DNA of 64,000 nt from Hyposmocoma kahamanoa. Lineage: Eukaryota > Arthropoda > Insecta > Lepidoptera > Cosmopterigidae. A model generated the notes under the pieces. It did no database searches. It was not told where the DNA came from and saw nothing but the letters and a program-made list of their open reading frames with translations. The stretch lies in assembly GCF_003589595.1 (NCBI RefSeq), contig NW_020653852.1, positions 5,250,255-5,314,254 on the forward strand, written 5' to 3'. Positions 34,626 to 45,999 of this stretch are shown piece after piece; position 1 is the first letter of the stretch; each line of letters begins with the position of its first letter. The translations under genes were made by a program, and so were the position numbers.

Positions 34626-35499
34626 TAATAATACAATATAATAACGTTTTTTTTAATAATATCACGTGGGCAAACACACAGGTTTAATAAGTAAGTCAGT
34701 AATTTAAACTTGTTGATGGTTATATAGGTCAATAATGATAATAATTGCAAAATGTTACTAAATGAACTATAAAAAAATATGAAAAGAACTATAATTATAA
34801 TAATAAAAAATAATATAAAAATATAATTTGAATAATGCCAAAATATATACACAAATGTCAAAAGTTAAACAATGAATTTAGGGATTAGTCATATAAGAAT
34901 TCCGACAACAGCTCTGATTAATGGAATGTAACATATCGCACTGCTATTCCAATAATGTTATAACTTAAAATAGGTGTAATTCAGGATTATACCATTGTTG
35001 AACGTAAAATTTGATTATCTACGCGTCAATAAAACCGTCGGTAGAATATTGTAAAAAACAACTAAATTATATCTACTTAACTACTTAACTCAAAGTGAGA
35101 CACGCTTTGTGTGAGCTAGTTCTGGCCAACAATAAAAAAATAATCCTTATTAAAAAATATGAAGCTTTTTTTTAATATGTGTAGGTTGGCAAGTAGGACT
35201 TATACATAAATTTACACAGATCTTTTACGGGAAGCGAGTAATTCGTTTTTCGTCGATTCCGAGAAAATATACTTTTTGAGTTAATAAAGTATTGTATTAA
35301 TAGTGCGATATGTATAGACATAATATGTCACATTTCATTAGTGAGTAAGTTGTTTAATTGTTTTTTAAATGGCATAACGTCGGGCACACTGCAAATCCGC
35401 GTATGTAGTATTGGTAAAAGGCGCGTATCTACCAAATTTTACAGGAAAAGAATTTAATATTATTACTTTGTTATTTCAATGGTAACAACAAGCAAGGGT

Positions 35500-35660
35500 G
35501 GCACAAGGGTGGTCTAAGGGTGGCAAACCAGGGGATGAATCCGGTTTCGCGCACTTTCCGGTAGCCGATTGAAATCGGTTATTTTGAAATAAAACTTGGC
35601 AAATAGACGTAATTCCACAAACTTTTGAGGTCAGTTTTTTAGTACTCTGTATTGAGATTA
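35500..35660 (+). repeat. Family J fragment
   Basis: gggtggcaaaccaggggatg, ccggtttcgcgcactttccg and ttttagtactctgtattga match 11672-11830. Confidence 0.6.
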
Positions 35661-35845
35661 TTATAAGTCTTTGAATGAAAATATTACTTACTTTTAAAAA
35701 TAAAATAATGTATCCAAGTAAAATATCGTATCTACAATATTTAAAGTACTTCCCCCCGTGACTTATAGCCCTGAGACACCTTGTATACAGGAGAATTCTA
35801 AGCGACAAAAACTTTTATTTAGAAACTATTATAATGGCAAGTTTT

Positions 35846-36013
35846 TTAGCAGTAAAGCTCCATGTGAAAGAGTTTGTCCAGGGAAGTACTGCCACCTTAC
35901 CTATTTGTACCGCCAAGCAGTAATACCAGCAATACTGTGTTCCAGTTTTGAAGGGTGAGGGTGCTGATGAAATTACAGGCACACTACATGTTCGTCCCGT
36001 TACTTAGTATTAG
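35846..36013 (+). repeat. Family A SINE-like copy with internal deletion
   Basis: ttttagcagtaaagctccat through tacaggcacactacatg: the whole second hairpin region is missing. The 3' end ttagtattagaaaaaaag merges into the duplicated block. Confidence 0.75.
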
Positions 36014-36195
36014 AAAAAAAGAAAAGAAAACAGAGGCAAAAAACTATTTAAAAAGTATAACTGTAAGTATATTTATGAAATTGATAGCAGTCAGTTTGAT
36101 GTTAAATGTAAGACGCGTTGTTGCATCAAGTAATGGAAAAGACAAGGTAGACATGGTAGAGAAGAACAAACGCAGTAGAAGCAGTTTGGTTTTTG
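36014..36195 (+). repeat. Linker of a duplicated block (copy 2)
   Basis: Near-identical to 31826-31994, with a few substitutions and three extra bases (gacaaggtagac versus gacgtagac). Confidence 0.8.
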
Positions 36196-36450
36196 TAGCA
36201 GTGGAACTCCATTTGCAAGAGTTCGTCCAGTGCAGTAACCTTACTTGTTTCCGCCGCCAAGTAATACTGTGAGGTTAAATTACAGGCACATGGGACTTGT
36301 CAACTTATGTCTCAGGGTGACGGGCGCAGTGGTAGTGCCCCTCAGATCTTTGCGATTGCTTTGAGTGGCATTGCAACTGTTATGTATAGGCGTGTACCTC
36401 AAGCGCACGACTTGTTCGTCCTGTCACTAGATGTTATAAAAAAAAAGTTC
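36196..36450 (+). repeat. Family A SINE-like copy, variant shared with 31995
   Basis: Same derived deletion as its partner at 31995-32190, but it keeps the second hairpin region (ggtagtgcccctcagatc). Confidence 0.75.
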
Positions 36451-36525
36451 TTAGGTTTTCGCGATTGTTACACAGAAGAAATGAAACTATTTTCGGATCA
36501 AAATCACGGTATTTGTTTGGTCCTA
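36447..36525. repeat. Family F fragment
   Basis: gttcttaggttttcgcgatt, gaaatgaaactattttcgga; only the left arm, directly after a family A tail. Confidence 0.55.
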
Positions 36526-37250
36526 TGGTTAATGGGACCTATGGATTATAACAACTTATGTAAAGCGTTAATATAACTATTTTTTCATCACTCAATATAT
36601 TAAAAAAAAACATGGGCGATTTTGCAAACACGTTTTACGATAACCTTAGGACAGCAAGTAATAATTAATGTTATCTACGGACTCATAACAATAAATGCCC
36701 TTAAACCACACTAAGTTTGTTTCCACGACATTTACTCAGAATTGATTTGGATTCTAAATTACTGAAATATAAACTCATAATCCAATGCTAGTTACGCGTC
36801 ATTGCATATCCCCGACGATAAGGCAATAGGCACAATCTGAAACTAAAATGCATTAAACCTATAGTTAAGGTAGGTATATACCTTTTTTGACGATTATACA
36901 ACACACTACTCATTTTTGTCCAAAAACATTACGATCACATTAATCGGCTGGTGCTGGACTTACATCTTTATAAGGCGACTGTAATTAGAAACTACAAACG
37001 AAATGGGTAAGAAAGGTCCATTCGGTCCATTAAACTAAAGCTAAATTAAACGACGGATGAAATAGCATCACATCATCATCATAAACGGTTTAGTAAAAAA
37101 AAGTTTAGTAATGACCATTTTGTTTTCTCCGAAGTTGTTTTCTTAATCTCTTTACATGGCATGACAAGCACTTTTCTCTTCATTGGGTATATTTCTTTTT
37201 TACGGGGTTTTTAATAAGTTAAAAGGAATACATTTGAAGCTTACTTTTTT

Positions 37251-37492
37251 AGTAGCAGTAGAGGTCCTTGTGAAAGAGTTCGTCCAGGGAAGTACTGCCA
37301 CCTTATTTATTTCCGCCGCCAAGCAGTAATGTGAGCATTACTGCGTTCCGGTTTGGAAGGGTAAGGGTAAGGGACTTGTCAACCTATGTCTCAGGGTGAT
37401 GGGCGCAATGACAGTGCCCCGCTGATATTTGCGATTTAAAGCTCCGAGTGGCACTGCAACTTATTCGTCCCTTCACTTGGTGTTATAAAAAA
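37251..37492 (+). repeat. Family A SINE-like copy, near full length
   Basis: tagtagcagtagaggtcctt to ttggtgttataaaaaaaa. It has the intact first hairpin CAGTAATG-TGAG-CATTACTG and lacks the gttatggacaggcgtgtcgc block. Confidence 0.8.
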
Positions 37493-37565
37493 AACTTATT
37501 GTTTTTCGTGACGACGTATCCCTAACGATTTTGGTAAAAACTTTTTATGATTTTTTTTATAACTT
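37493..37565 (+). repeat. Post-A sequence shared with 10454-10545
   Basis: cgtgacgacgtatccctaac and attttggtaaaaactttt, see 10454-10545. Confidence 0.55.
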
Positions 37566-37579
37566 TTCGTTCCGTGACT

Positions 37580-37720
37580 TGCCAACTTATGGCATATCGT
37601 CAGACACGGTTTGCAGGAAGACATTGAATCGAATTTAGCCAGATCGAAGGAATTTTTCCTAAGTGTACGATCTTTGTGGTGATAATTAGAAGATTTCGTT
37701 ATCACCTTGGACTTTGTACG
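37580..37720 (+). repeat. Family C SINE, degenerate head
   Basis: Tracks the 51880 copy: tggcatatcgtcagacacgg, attgaatcgaa in the B-box position, ccagatcgaaggaatttttc and taagtgtacgatcttt. Confidence 0.55.
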
Positions 37721-38021
37721 AATATATCTTCATTCCACCAATGCGTAGGCGCCCGGAACTCAATTTACTTCAAGTTTTTCCGAAAATAAAGCTTTAAAAC
37801 TGTATCAAAATGGCGGATTCCAGTCCATTATCGTTGCCCATTTGAAGATGTTAAACGCTCGTAAAACTTTTAGTAATATTGTCCTCTAAGTTGCCACAAG
37901 GCCTCAAGAGACGTGTTTTTCCGAGATCGTGTTTGACCATAGGTTTGGTACTCTCTAATTTTGAGATTGACTATTATGATGACTAGAATATATTTTCAAT
38001 AATCATTATGAATCAAGTAGT

Positions 38022-38275
38022 AGCACTAGGGCTCCTTATGAAAGAGTTCGTCCAGGGAAATACTACCACCTTACCTATTTCTGCCACCAAACAGTTGTGA
38101 GCATTTCGGTTTTGAATAGGTTAGGGTGCTGGTGAAATTACAGGCAAATTAAACTTGTTAAATAAGCCTCAAAGTGACGGGCGCAATGGCAATACCACTC
38201 AGATCTTTGTGGTTTTAAGCTCTCGATGGCACTGTGTTATGGACAGGCGTGTCGCTTACCACCAGCACGACTTGT
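38022..38275 (+). repeat. Family A SINE-like copy, 3' end lost
   Basis: tagcactagggctccttatg to cagcacgacttgttc, then unrelated sequence; no A-run. The first hairpin is damaged. Confidence 0.75.
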
Positions 38276-38593
38276 TCTATTGCAGCGGTAACTTGTCTTC
38301 AAAACACACTTTCTTGTTAAGCAATACCACTTAATTTCTCAAACAAATTTAGCATTTAATATGCCACCTATCTTCATGGTAAAATTAAAACGATAAACAG
38401 CTAACTGACTGAAAGCAGTAAACTGACAAATTGTTGCTAAGAACGCATTGTGTTTTCCAGCAAATACTGAGTTGGTGACTCTTTTGTTACCACAGCTGAC
38501 ACCATACAAAATAGCTTTGTGTTTGTGTCTTTTTTATGTAATTAATTTGTATTGTTTTATTTCACATTTTCCTTTTTTATGATCTCATGTATA

Positions 38594-38670
38594 TTGGAAA
38601 TGAAACCATTTTTTTCGGATAATCGCTTGTATTTATACAAGATTTAGACCCGAAAATAATTAATTTCCAA
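38594..38670. repeat. Compact family F fold-back
   Basis: ttggaaatgaaaccattttt and the inverted cgaaaataattaatttccaa: an internally deleted copy of about 77 bp. Confidence 0.6.
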
Positions 38671-39967
38671 TAAAGATAAAGAAATTTATCTCAGCATAAC
38701 TTAATCTAATACTATACTAGTAAAATAAATTTAAATAAATCTATTATAGTATTAAAATAACCATAATAGAAGCAAATAAGAAAGGAACCTAAATTATACG
38801 ATCTTCATAGTGATGCTATACATTTTAATATTAGAACCCGATGTGTTTTGCGATGCCTAAACTAAGTAATTGTGTATCGGTACTTTAGGCATTTTTTTTG
38901 GGCAAAAATCTTTATATTATAGCTTAAAAACAGATTTTCTATATTTAACAATAAGATAATTAGTAGTTTATATAAATTAATGGTTATATAAAAATAATTA
39001 TTTAACAACTTCCAGCAAGTCCTCTGTTTCATTGTAAGTTTTACTTATAAGCCAGAATTTGACGGTATTTTTACAGTCTATTTTATTCATGGCGAAATAA
39101 TGCAAAGTAGAATTTAATTTATAATATAAAGTATGTACAACAATCGCGAAAAATTCATGACTAATATTGTAATTTTTATTTTTTGTTCTTTTGTTTACAT
39201 TTTTTGTATTATAGTTGTTTTTGTTGTTGTTTACCGTGGTGATATTTGTGATAACTAAATAAATGTCTCTTCTTTCGTCTTCTTTTTTCAAAGCACTGCA
39301 AATAATAGATTCTAGAAACTAAGTGAATGTTATTACGAAACCAAAATAGAATCAAATTCATTTTCATAGGGCACACTCGCAGATCTCTGCTCTAGAAAAG
39401 GTGTCGAGGCAATATTAAATATAAAAATTGTTAAAAAGTATAACAAGTAAATTCCGATTGTGTACACCGATGTACTGTTATTAACCTCGTTCACATTACC
39501 CGCAATAAAAGCGTTTGTTCTAGACCGAATGAGTCATTAACATCTGATCTAACGTGTGTACTTTTGCTCACTTTGTTTACAAACGTGACCGTTTTAGGTA
39601 AATATTGTATGAGCATGTATGAAGAGAATTTTTAGTAAGCCAGACCTTGAAGCTGGGGTTTTAGGGTAATATATTTACTATATTACTATACAACATAGCT
39701 GTAAAAAAGAAGAACTACAACACAATGTCGGAGAAGGAAGGTTTAATTAACACTTAATCAAAACGCGTGAAGTCCACAGCCCGCATTTATAAAAAACTGA
39801 TTCAAATCAATTACTTTGGTGAATTGTAAATTGAATCAATCATAAATTAGTAAATTTATTACTTTACTATAATAAAGAACCTTTAATATAATAAAGCTAT
39901 ATATGTGATCATTCGTCAAAAGTGCTTTTATCACATGAACGAACTAGTACACGTAACAAATGTGAAA

Positions 39968-39990
39968 TTACTTACTTACTTACTTACTTA
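39968..39990. repeat. ACTT microsatellite
   Basis: Five to six tandem ttac/actt units. Confidence 0.8.
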
Positions 39991-40037
39991 TTTAATTGTA
40001 ATAACTTTTTATAAAAAAACCGAATATTTAATTCGTG

Positions 40038-40110
40038 GAGTGGTTACCGGGAAGTGCGCGCAACCGGATTCATCCCCTAGTTTGCCACCCTTAAAGGTGG
40101 AATAATATCT
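40038..40110 (-). repeat. Family J fragment, inverted
   Basis: gtggttaccgggaagtgcgc, ccggattcatcccctagttt and gccacccttaaaggtgg are the reverse complement of the family J block at 11672. Confidence 0.6.
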
Positions 40111-40148
40111 TCGAATTTAAATAGGACTGAGGTACCCTCTTTCCTTTT

Positions 40149-40316
40149 AACTGCCTCTGTGGATGAACGGTTACCGTGCCGGACTGCCACGCAGAGATAT
40201 TTATTTCTCTCGTGAGTTTTGGTGTAATTTGTGGTCGTCTATGTATGTGTCCATGGCACCCGCGACACAGGGTTTCATAGTGCGTGACTGTTGAGTGTGT
40301 GCGTTATTAAAAAAAA
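40149..40316 (+). repeat. tRNA-derived SINE (family H)
   Basis: Head gtggatgaacggttaccgtg, body tttctctcgtgagttttgg, gtccatggcacccgcgacac; related to 22150-22340. It lies between two family J fragments, as if inserted into a family J copy. Confidence 0.6.
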
Positions 40317-40428
40317 TAAATAATAATCAGCGCAATCGGTTCACAAATGCCGAAGTAGCCGTGTAACATACACACAAAAAAATAGACAAATTGAGAACCT
40401 CCTCCTTTTTTTGAAGTAGGTAAAAAAG
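40317..40428 (-). repeat. Family J fragment, inverted, after the family H SINE
   Basis: gtgtaacatacacacaaaaa and gagaacctcctccttttttt are the reverse complement of the block at 11490-11560. Confidence 0.55.
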
Positions 40429-41127
40429 TTATAGTAGATTCTTTAAACATCTTTCCTGAAAATTTATTATTTTGCAGATGTTGCCTTATTACACAAAAGG
40501 TGCGATTTTGTTCTTTATGGTTTCAGATGGAAACACGTTACATTATATACTTCAATGATTGTTTTCAATGCAGTTTGGGCCAATTAATGCGGACTATAGC
40601 CAAAAACAATCCCTTTAGAAGGAAGTATGTGGTTGGATACAAGATTGATACGATTGATACAAGATGGATAAACTATGATACCATTCATTTATTTACTTTA
40701 TTTCAACCCCACACAGCTTAATATGAAATTCCAATTACATTTTCATGCAATTGCTGATCGCTAAATGTTTTTTATTGTTAAATGTTTGGAAGTCATCGAA
40801 TAATTTGTTCAACAACTTATAAGCATTTTATATTTATACTGAGTCTGTCTAGACTCAAATTAACGTCTTACTTGAATTACAGTCGTCATAATAAAATCTC
40901 AAATTCATTTATAATAAGACTCCGATTGATACTCAAAATTTGCCATTTACGCGTTTTAAAACTACAGTGAAACAAAAATTTTGTACTAAAAGTATATATA
41001 ATAATAATTATACAGCTTCTGAGTACTTGGAAGACAAAAATCCTTGGTAACAACCCGTTTAATTCTTTCATGTATTCTCAATCTAAGATGTTTAAATTAA
41101 ATATTGTAATGATAAATGTTTTCAAAT

Positions 41128-41280
41128 GTATTTTTACAAAGAGCAACCCCTAGAGTTTCTTGCTCATTCATCTCAGGGGAATCTAACTTGCGAATGAGCA
41201 GTAGAATTTAATCAGTATGACGATTTCAAGTGTACAAATTTACCTATGAAATAAAGATTCTTTGACTTTGACTTTGAATA
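41128..41280 (+). mobile_element. Jockey-like retrotransposon 3' UTR fragment
   Basis: aaagagcaacccctagagtt, tcttgctcattc and gatttcaagtgtac, then aataaagattctttgactt and a TTTGAC repeat. Same tail as 15946-16300 and 60001-60440 on the opposite strand. Confidence 0.7.
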
Positions 41281-41552
41281 TTCGTATCTGGAATTTTTTT
41301 GCTGGGAAAGGTCAACAGACTTAGCTTAGTTATTTGTGTAATATAGGCATTTCCAAAAAAACTGTATGTAAAATATTGAAATATTTTTTTTTACTTTGGC
41401 ACAATAAACGTTATTAAACGTCTTGCAAGAAGCTTGCAAGTTATATTTAGCACTAATAATATTGCAATTCTTTTTTAAAGAATTTTTCTACTGGCAACTC
41501 AAACATCAAACGTTAACACTAGCGCCTACGTTTTAAAAATCGCAATAATATG

Positions 41553-41705
41553 GAAAAAATGGCGGGTTTTTGTAGTTACAGTATTTACACAAATTAATTT
41601 TTAGTTCAGGTATTATTACGTTTTGAGTTTCGTAATTATTTGTTACTTGTTTAAGCTGATGGCTATACATATAGCCAATGCTCAACAAATAAATAATAAT
41701 AATTA
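41553..41705 (+). repeat. Dispersed repeat family E copy
   Basis: Second copy of the repeat at 34464-34625. Confidence 0.65.
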
Positions 41706-41731
41706 TAAAAATCGAAATGTAATTTATTGTA

Positions 41732-41779
41732 GATAGACACAACAAAATTCAAAAACTTCCTTAACTATTAACTTTTGTT
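41732..41779 (+). repeat. 48-bp perfect direct repeat, left of the P-like element
   Basis: Begins gatagacacaacaaaattc and is identical over 48 bases to 42158-42205. It abuts the first base of the element. Confidence 0.9.
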
Positions 41780-42157
41780 CTTAGAATAATAACGCATAGA
41801 CACATTGTCCGCACACGCTAAGTGAGGCAAATTGAAGCGCTCCCAATGGGCCTACACGAGCGGGCGGGCCTTCAGTGCTCAAGGTCAACTTGCACCGCGA
41901 ACAGATCAAGAATTTTAGCTAAAAATGACGAAATGTGCGGTAGGTGAGTGTAAAAATACGTCAGACAGACATAAAATAGATACTAAAATCACATTCCACA
42001 AGGAAGTAAAGCGTTTCAACTTGTATTTTTATATAAATATTCACTAAAACCGAAAATTAACCTACTACTAAAACTAGCCTTCATGAATTTGATTTTTTCC
42101 TCACTTGTGACAGTTCGTTTGATATGAAACTATCATTCTATGCGTTATTATTCTAAG
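41780..42157 (+). mobile_element. 378-bp P-like/THAP transposon derivative
   Basis: Ends are perfect 21-bp inverted repeats (41780-41800 and 42137-42157; outer bases CTTAGAATAATAACGC). It contains the start of a THAP-domain reading frame 145 bp from the left end, about where P-element transposases start. Size and lack of the rest of the gene suggest an internally deleted, non-autonomous copy. P elements normally make 8-bp duplications, so the exact 48-bp direct repeats on both sides are unexplained. Assignment to the P superfamily rests on the THAP motif only. Confidence 0.7.
41925..42047 (+). pseudogene. N-terminal remnant of a THAP-domain transposase
   Basis: ATG at 41925 in good context (aaaaATG) opens 40 codons ending TAA at 42045. 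The start MTKCAVGECKNTSDRHK has C4 and C9 in THAP C-x(2-4)-C style, and TKITFHK matches the conserved FH of THAP fingers. After FHK the sequence no longer looks like THAP (no FP, no later C-x2-H), so the deletion junction is probably at about codon 26. Not functional as a DNA-binding domain, since the second ligand pair is absent. Confidence 0.65.
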
Positions 42158-42205
42158 GATAGACACAACAAAATTCAAAAACTTCCTTAACTATTAACTT
42201 TTGTT
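42158..42205 (+). repeat. 48-bp perfect direct repeat, right of the P-like element
   Basis: Identical to 41732-41779, starting immediately after the last base of the terminal inverted repeat. Confidence 0.9.
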
Positions 42206-42956
42206 ACTATTAAGTCATAATTCTTTTTTCTATGTTTTGAGTTGTATTTTTCCTATCGCTCCTATTTATTTATCTTTAAGGACTTAAATTTCCATGATCC
42301 GTATCTTAAATTCGCAATTTTAAAATAAAATAAAAAAATACTTTGTTATCTTTTGTGAGAACCGTGTAAAGCTAAGAAAAAAACAGGTTGTCAGATTTAA
42401 ATACTTTTATCTATACAATTATATAGGAAGTAACACAAACTGTATAAAAGCTCCATAAATATTACAATATCATTGTCACAAATTAACTGACCATATCACA
42501 AGCGCATTATTTCGTTAGCCTTTTGTGTCATCACCGCTAACACCTGACCTGTGTTTTGACCTATAATTCTGATATAATCGTAATAAATGTGATGATCGGC
42601 AGAGGTCTAACTTACCTGGACAGTTAGCTATTGTTACTGCGTTCAATCATGATTCGACTGTGGATAATTGCGTCAATACAATGTAATTGAACGATATTGA
42701 TGGACAATGGAAATATTTTTGATAGAAACGACCATCTAATGGTACATTTATTAATAGTAATAATGCACCAAACAACTATAAAAGTAACTAATATTAAAGT
42801 AGAAATTTCCGTGTACTTTAATTAAGACATAACATAATGATGACTGAGAGAGAAAGAAATTAGTAACTTCATAAATTTCTCATAGATGACGAAAAAAGTC
42901 GTTTACTCAATATAAAGATTTGTAAGAAACACATAGAGTAATTCGTACGGTTTCTT

Positions 42957-43010
42957 GACTCGGTCTGTTGCTCAGTTGGTTAAGAGAGGTCAGATCGAAG
43001 AAGTTTTTAT
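42957..43010 (+). repeat. Family C SINE head fragment
   Basis: gactcggtctgttgctcagt and gtcagatcgaagaagttt resemble the family C head at 43500. It lies about 130 bp before Hil exon 2. Confidence 0.4.
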
Positions 43011-43141
43011 TTATGTCAATAACAATAACAATAACAAATTAGAGGAGAATTTTTGCCAAAAAAAACGTACGGAAATCATAGTAAAACATCATGAATATTG
43101 CCAAAGAAATAAATAAAGTACAATAATTTTATCTCTTCCAG

Positions 43142-43331
43142 ACATACTTCAACAACCAGCACTGGACAGAAGATAAAGAAGTGTACTGCTCCAGTCATGT
43201 GCCGAAGATCGGACCTGGCCACCTGGACAACTCATCAGTCGGCATAAGAAGTGCTCTAAATGTACCTAAGAGCAACAACTACGTGAATGAACAGATTCGT
43301 GGCTTAGCGAGAAACAGTCATGATAATGAAC
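43142..43331 (+). CDS. Hil: Hillarin ortholog, coding exon 2 (end of LIM domain and linker)
   Basis: Acceptor ttatctcttccag ends at 43141; donor C|GTGAGT follows 43331. It encodes 63 codons plus one base. TYFNNQHWTEDKEVYCSSHV supplies C66 and H69, the last two LIM ligands, making the spacing C-x2-C-x19-H-x2-C-x2-C-x2-C-x22-C-x2-H. Then KIGPGHLDNSSVGIRSALNV and NNYVNEQIRGL, conserved in insect hillarins. No LIM ligand is missing. A phase-1 junction to exon 3 completes a leucine codon (C|TG). Confidence 0.92.
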
Positions 43332-43499
43332 GTGAGTACAGTTATTACTTTTACTTGAAGCGTAGTAGTAAGTATAATAATGGTGGGATGTGGTTTACAC
43401 TAAAATAATTTCAATGGTCTACCAAAAGTCATTTGACAGAAAAAATACTTTCACAGATTTCTCACACTTGACGGTACGGCGAAAATCCGTCAAACGCAT

Positions 43500-43995
43500 A
43501 GAAAAATAGATTGAATCGATCTGTAGCTCAGTTAGCAAAATTGTCGCCCGGATATGGCACAGACGCAGGATTGAGTCCTGTCAGATCACAGGAACTTTTT
43601 TTGTATTCGATCTTTGTATTTTTTTGTGTAATACCAAGTGATGGGACGAACAAGTCGTGCGCCTGCTGGTAAGCGACACGCCTATTCATAACAGTTGCAG
43701 TGCCACTCAGAACTTTAAATCGCAAAGATGTTATGGGTACTGCCACTGCCTGCTGAGACGTAAGTTGACAAGTCCCATGTGCCTGTAATTTCACCAGCAC
43801 CCTTACCCTTCTAAACCGGACCGCAGTAATGCTCACATTATTGCTTGGTGGCAGAAATCGATACGGTGGTAGTACTTCCCTGAAATTCTTTCACAAGAAG
43901 CTCTACTACTGCAACTATTAATAATTATTACGAACTAGTGAAGTAATTTCACAAAAATAAATTAATCTCATGGTAGTAAAATTTCATTATAATCA
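43500..43995 (+). repeat. Family C tRNA-derived SINE split by a family A insertion
   Basis: Head cgatctgtagctcagttagc, B-box-like ggattgagtcctg, body aggaactttttttgtattcg up to 43614. The tail attaataattattacgaact and agtgaagtaatttcac resumes at about 43916. The uninterrupted copy at 51880-52045 shows these parts should be contiguous. Confidence 0.7.
43615..43915 (-). repeat. Family A SINE-like copy, full length, nested
   Basis: Minus-strand copy from the A-run (tttttttgtgtaataccaag) to agaagctctactactgc, inserted within a family C SINE, so this family A copy is the younger insertion. Confidence 0.85.
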
Positions 43996-44099
43996 ATATT
44001 ATAATTTCAATTGCAAACGGGTAAATTCCAGTCAGCTTCTGATTTCTGTAGCTTCCAGTACAAATTCATCGGTTCTTGAACTTGACTCCCTAACCTCGG

Positions 44100-45480
44100 C
44101 CGACTGTGCCATTGCCGAGGAATACTGTCTCTAGCATTTAAAAATGTAAAAAAATATCTTTATGCTATAAAAGAATCGAGAATTCAAAATAATAATATAA
44201 CTATAATAATAATGTACCCTACAATCTGATCAAACTAGGTTATTCTTTGTAACATGAGTATAATGAAATTTACGCAGTACCCTCGGACTCGTACCAATTA
44301 CAAAGCTCCTAATGAATTAGTTGTAATACACTATCGGAACCGGGATCTCTTCATCAAGCGTCCATAAATTCTAACCACAGTGTGACAGAAATCGTCAAAC
44401 TAAATGATTTGCGGTTTCTGTAGCCGACCAACTCTATCTCTTTTCAAGGTCATTGTAAGACAAAAAGAGACAGGCAGCATAGCGTCCTCTCGAATTAAAC
44501 ACTACAATGTCAGTGCCCAAAAATACGCCAACGTCAGATAGTGGTACAGTTTTACGCCGTATGCGGTAAAAACGGCGTAAAGCAACAGCCGCAATTCCTC
44601 GCTGAGGCGTTTTCATTTCACCTCATCGAAGCCTTTGGTGATTAAAAAGCCGGTACCTACTTCCTTTAGAAAAAACTTAACCAGCCAAGGGCTAAACGCT
44701 AATAGGTTACCTTAATTTTCGTGTGTTAACATAATAGGGCAATAATAATAATCATTAAAATATACTTGGATGTCAAAATAACACAAGAGAAAAAAAATTA
44801 ATTAAAAAATAATTTTGGAACTAGGCTGTATGATTCTAATACCATTGCCTTTAAAGGATAAATATTTAGAATAGATTTAAAAACTTTTATTCAAAAATCT
44901 AATGAAAACAATGAAAATGAACAATAGATATGTACTATTAATAAGTAACTAATTAATCAAATTACAACAACGCTAAGAAAAATACTTCAAAAACACGTTT
45001 TAGTTTTGTCTAAACAAAAAGTTGCCAAGTTTTAAATATAAATACACGAATACAATAATTTGCATGTACTCGTTCATGTAATGGTCAATTATGCAAGTAA
45101 TGGCATTGATCAACCTGCTTCAAGGTTAAGACCTATTGTCTTTCTGTGTAATACTCTACAAACTTAACTATTCACATAAGACTCCTTTGTTACTTTAGCA
45201 AAACATAATAAGTGTCATACATTTTCATTTGGAGATGTGAGTTTGCGTTTACTTTCATATAATTTATTGCTCAATTTTATTAATTTTCTTAACAAACTGC
45301 AATTTATAAATAATAAAATGTAATGGCTGCAATTGGAATTAAAATTGACAGCGTATTAATTGTTTATTGTAGTTTAATTGATTTAAAATAGACGTAAAAA
45401 AATTGCGTAATGAGGTTGTTGCAACAAAACAGTTGTAGATAACAATGGATTTATTTTATCCAGATGTTATTATTATAGGT
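44100..45480. other. Non-coding intron stretch
   Basis: Intron of Hil with no recognised repeat or exon; the ORF at 44434-44616 has no supporting context. Confidence 0.4.
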
Positions 45481-45570
45481 ATAGGTACTATATTTTACAC
45501 AGTATTTCATCATCAACACTTTTACGCGTCCCATAGCTGGACACAGGTCTCCTCTCAGGCAAGGTCTGTC

Positions 45571-45790
45571 TTTTTTTATAATATTGATTAATGGGACGAA
45601 CAGTTACAGTGCCACTCAAAGCTTTAAATCGTAAAAGTCTGAGGGATACTGCCACTGCTATTTCACACTGAGACATAAGTTGACAAGTCTCATGTGCCTG
45701 TAATTTCACCAGTACCCTTAACCTTCAAAACCGGAACACAGTAACGCTGACGTGCCTCCCTGAACGTCTTTCACAAGGAGCTCTACTGCT
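45571..45790 (-). repeat. Family A SINE-like copy with deletions
   Basis: tttttttataatattgatta to cacaaggagctctactgct; the cgtgcgcctggtggtaagcg block and part of the first hairpin are lost. The 5' end abuts the next SINE. Confidence 0.75.
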
Positions 45791-45794
45791 CATT

Positions 45795-45985
45795 GCGAGT
45801 TGGGGACTTCACGCGTTCTCCGACTGTTTTGAACCTTCTTCCTTCACCGAAAAGGTCAAAGTAAATTTCAAATTGAAATTTCGCACCTAAATTCCGAAAA
45901 ACTCACGAGATACGAGCCCGGAATCGAACCCACTGCCTCTGCTTGAGAAGAGATAGGTCAAACTGTTAGGCTACCGTAGCTGTAT
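45795..45985 (-). repeat. tRNA-derived SINE, minus strand
   Basis: The plus strand reads cgagcccggaatcgaaccc (inverted B box, about 45913-45931). The body shows ttcacgcgttctccgac, aaccttcttccttcaccg and gaaatttcgcacctaa, the reverse complement of the 27193 SINE. Confidence 0.7.
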
Positions 45986-45999
45986 TTACACAGTATTTA

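Noticed and set aside
31876..36272. Conserved short ORF MKLIAVSLMLNV... at 31876 and 35955
   Set aside because: Conservation is explained by block duplication; the frame continues into family A repeat.
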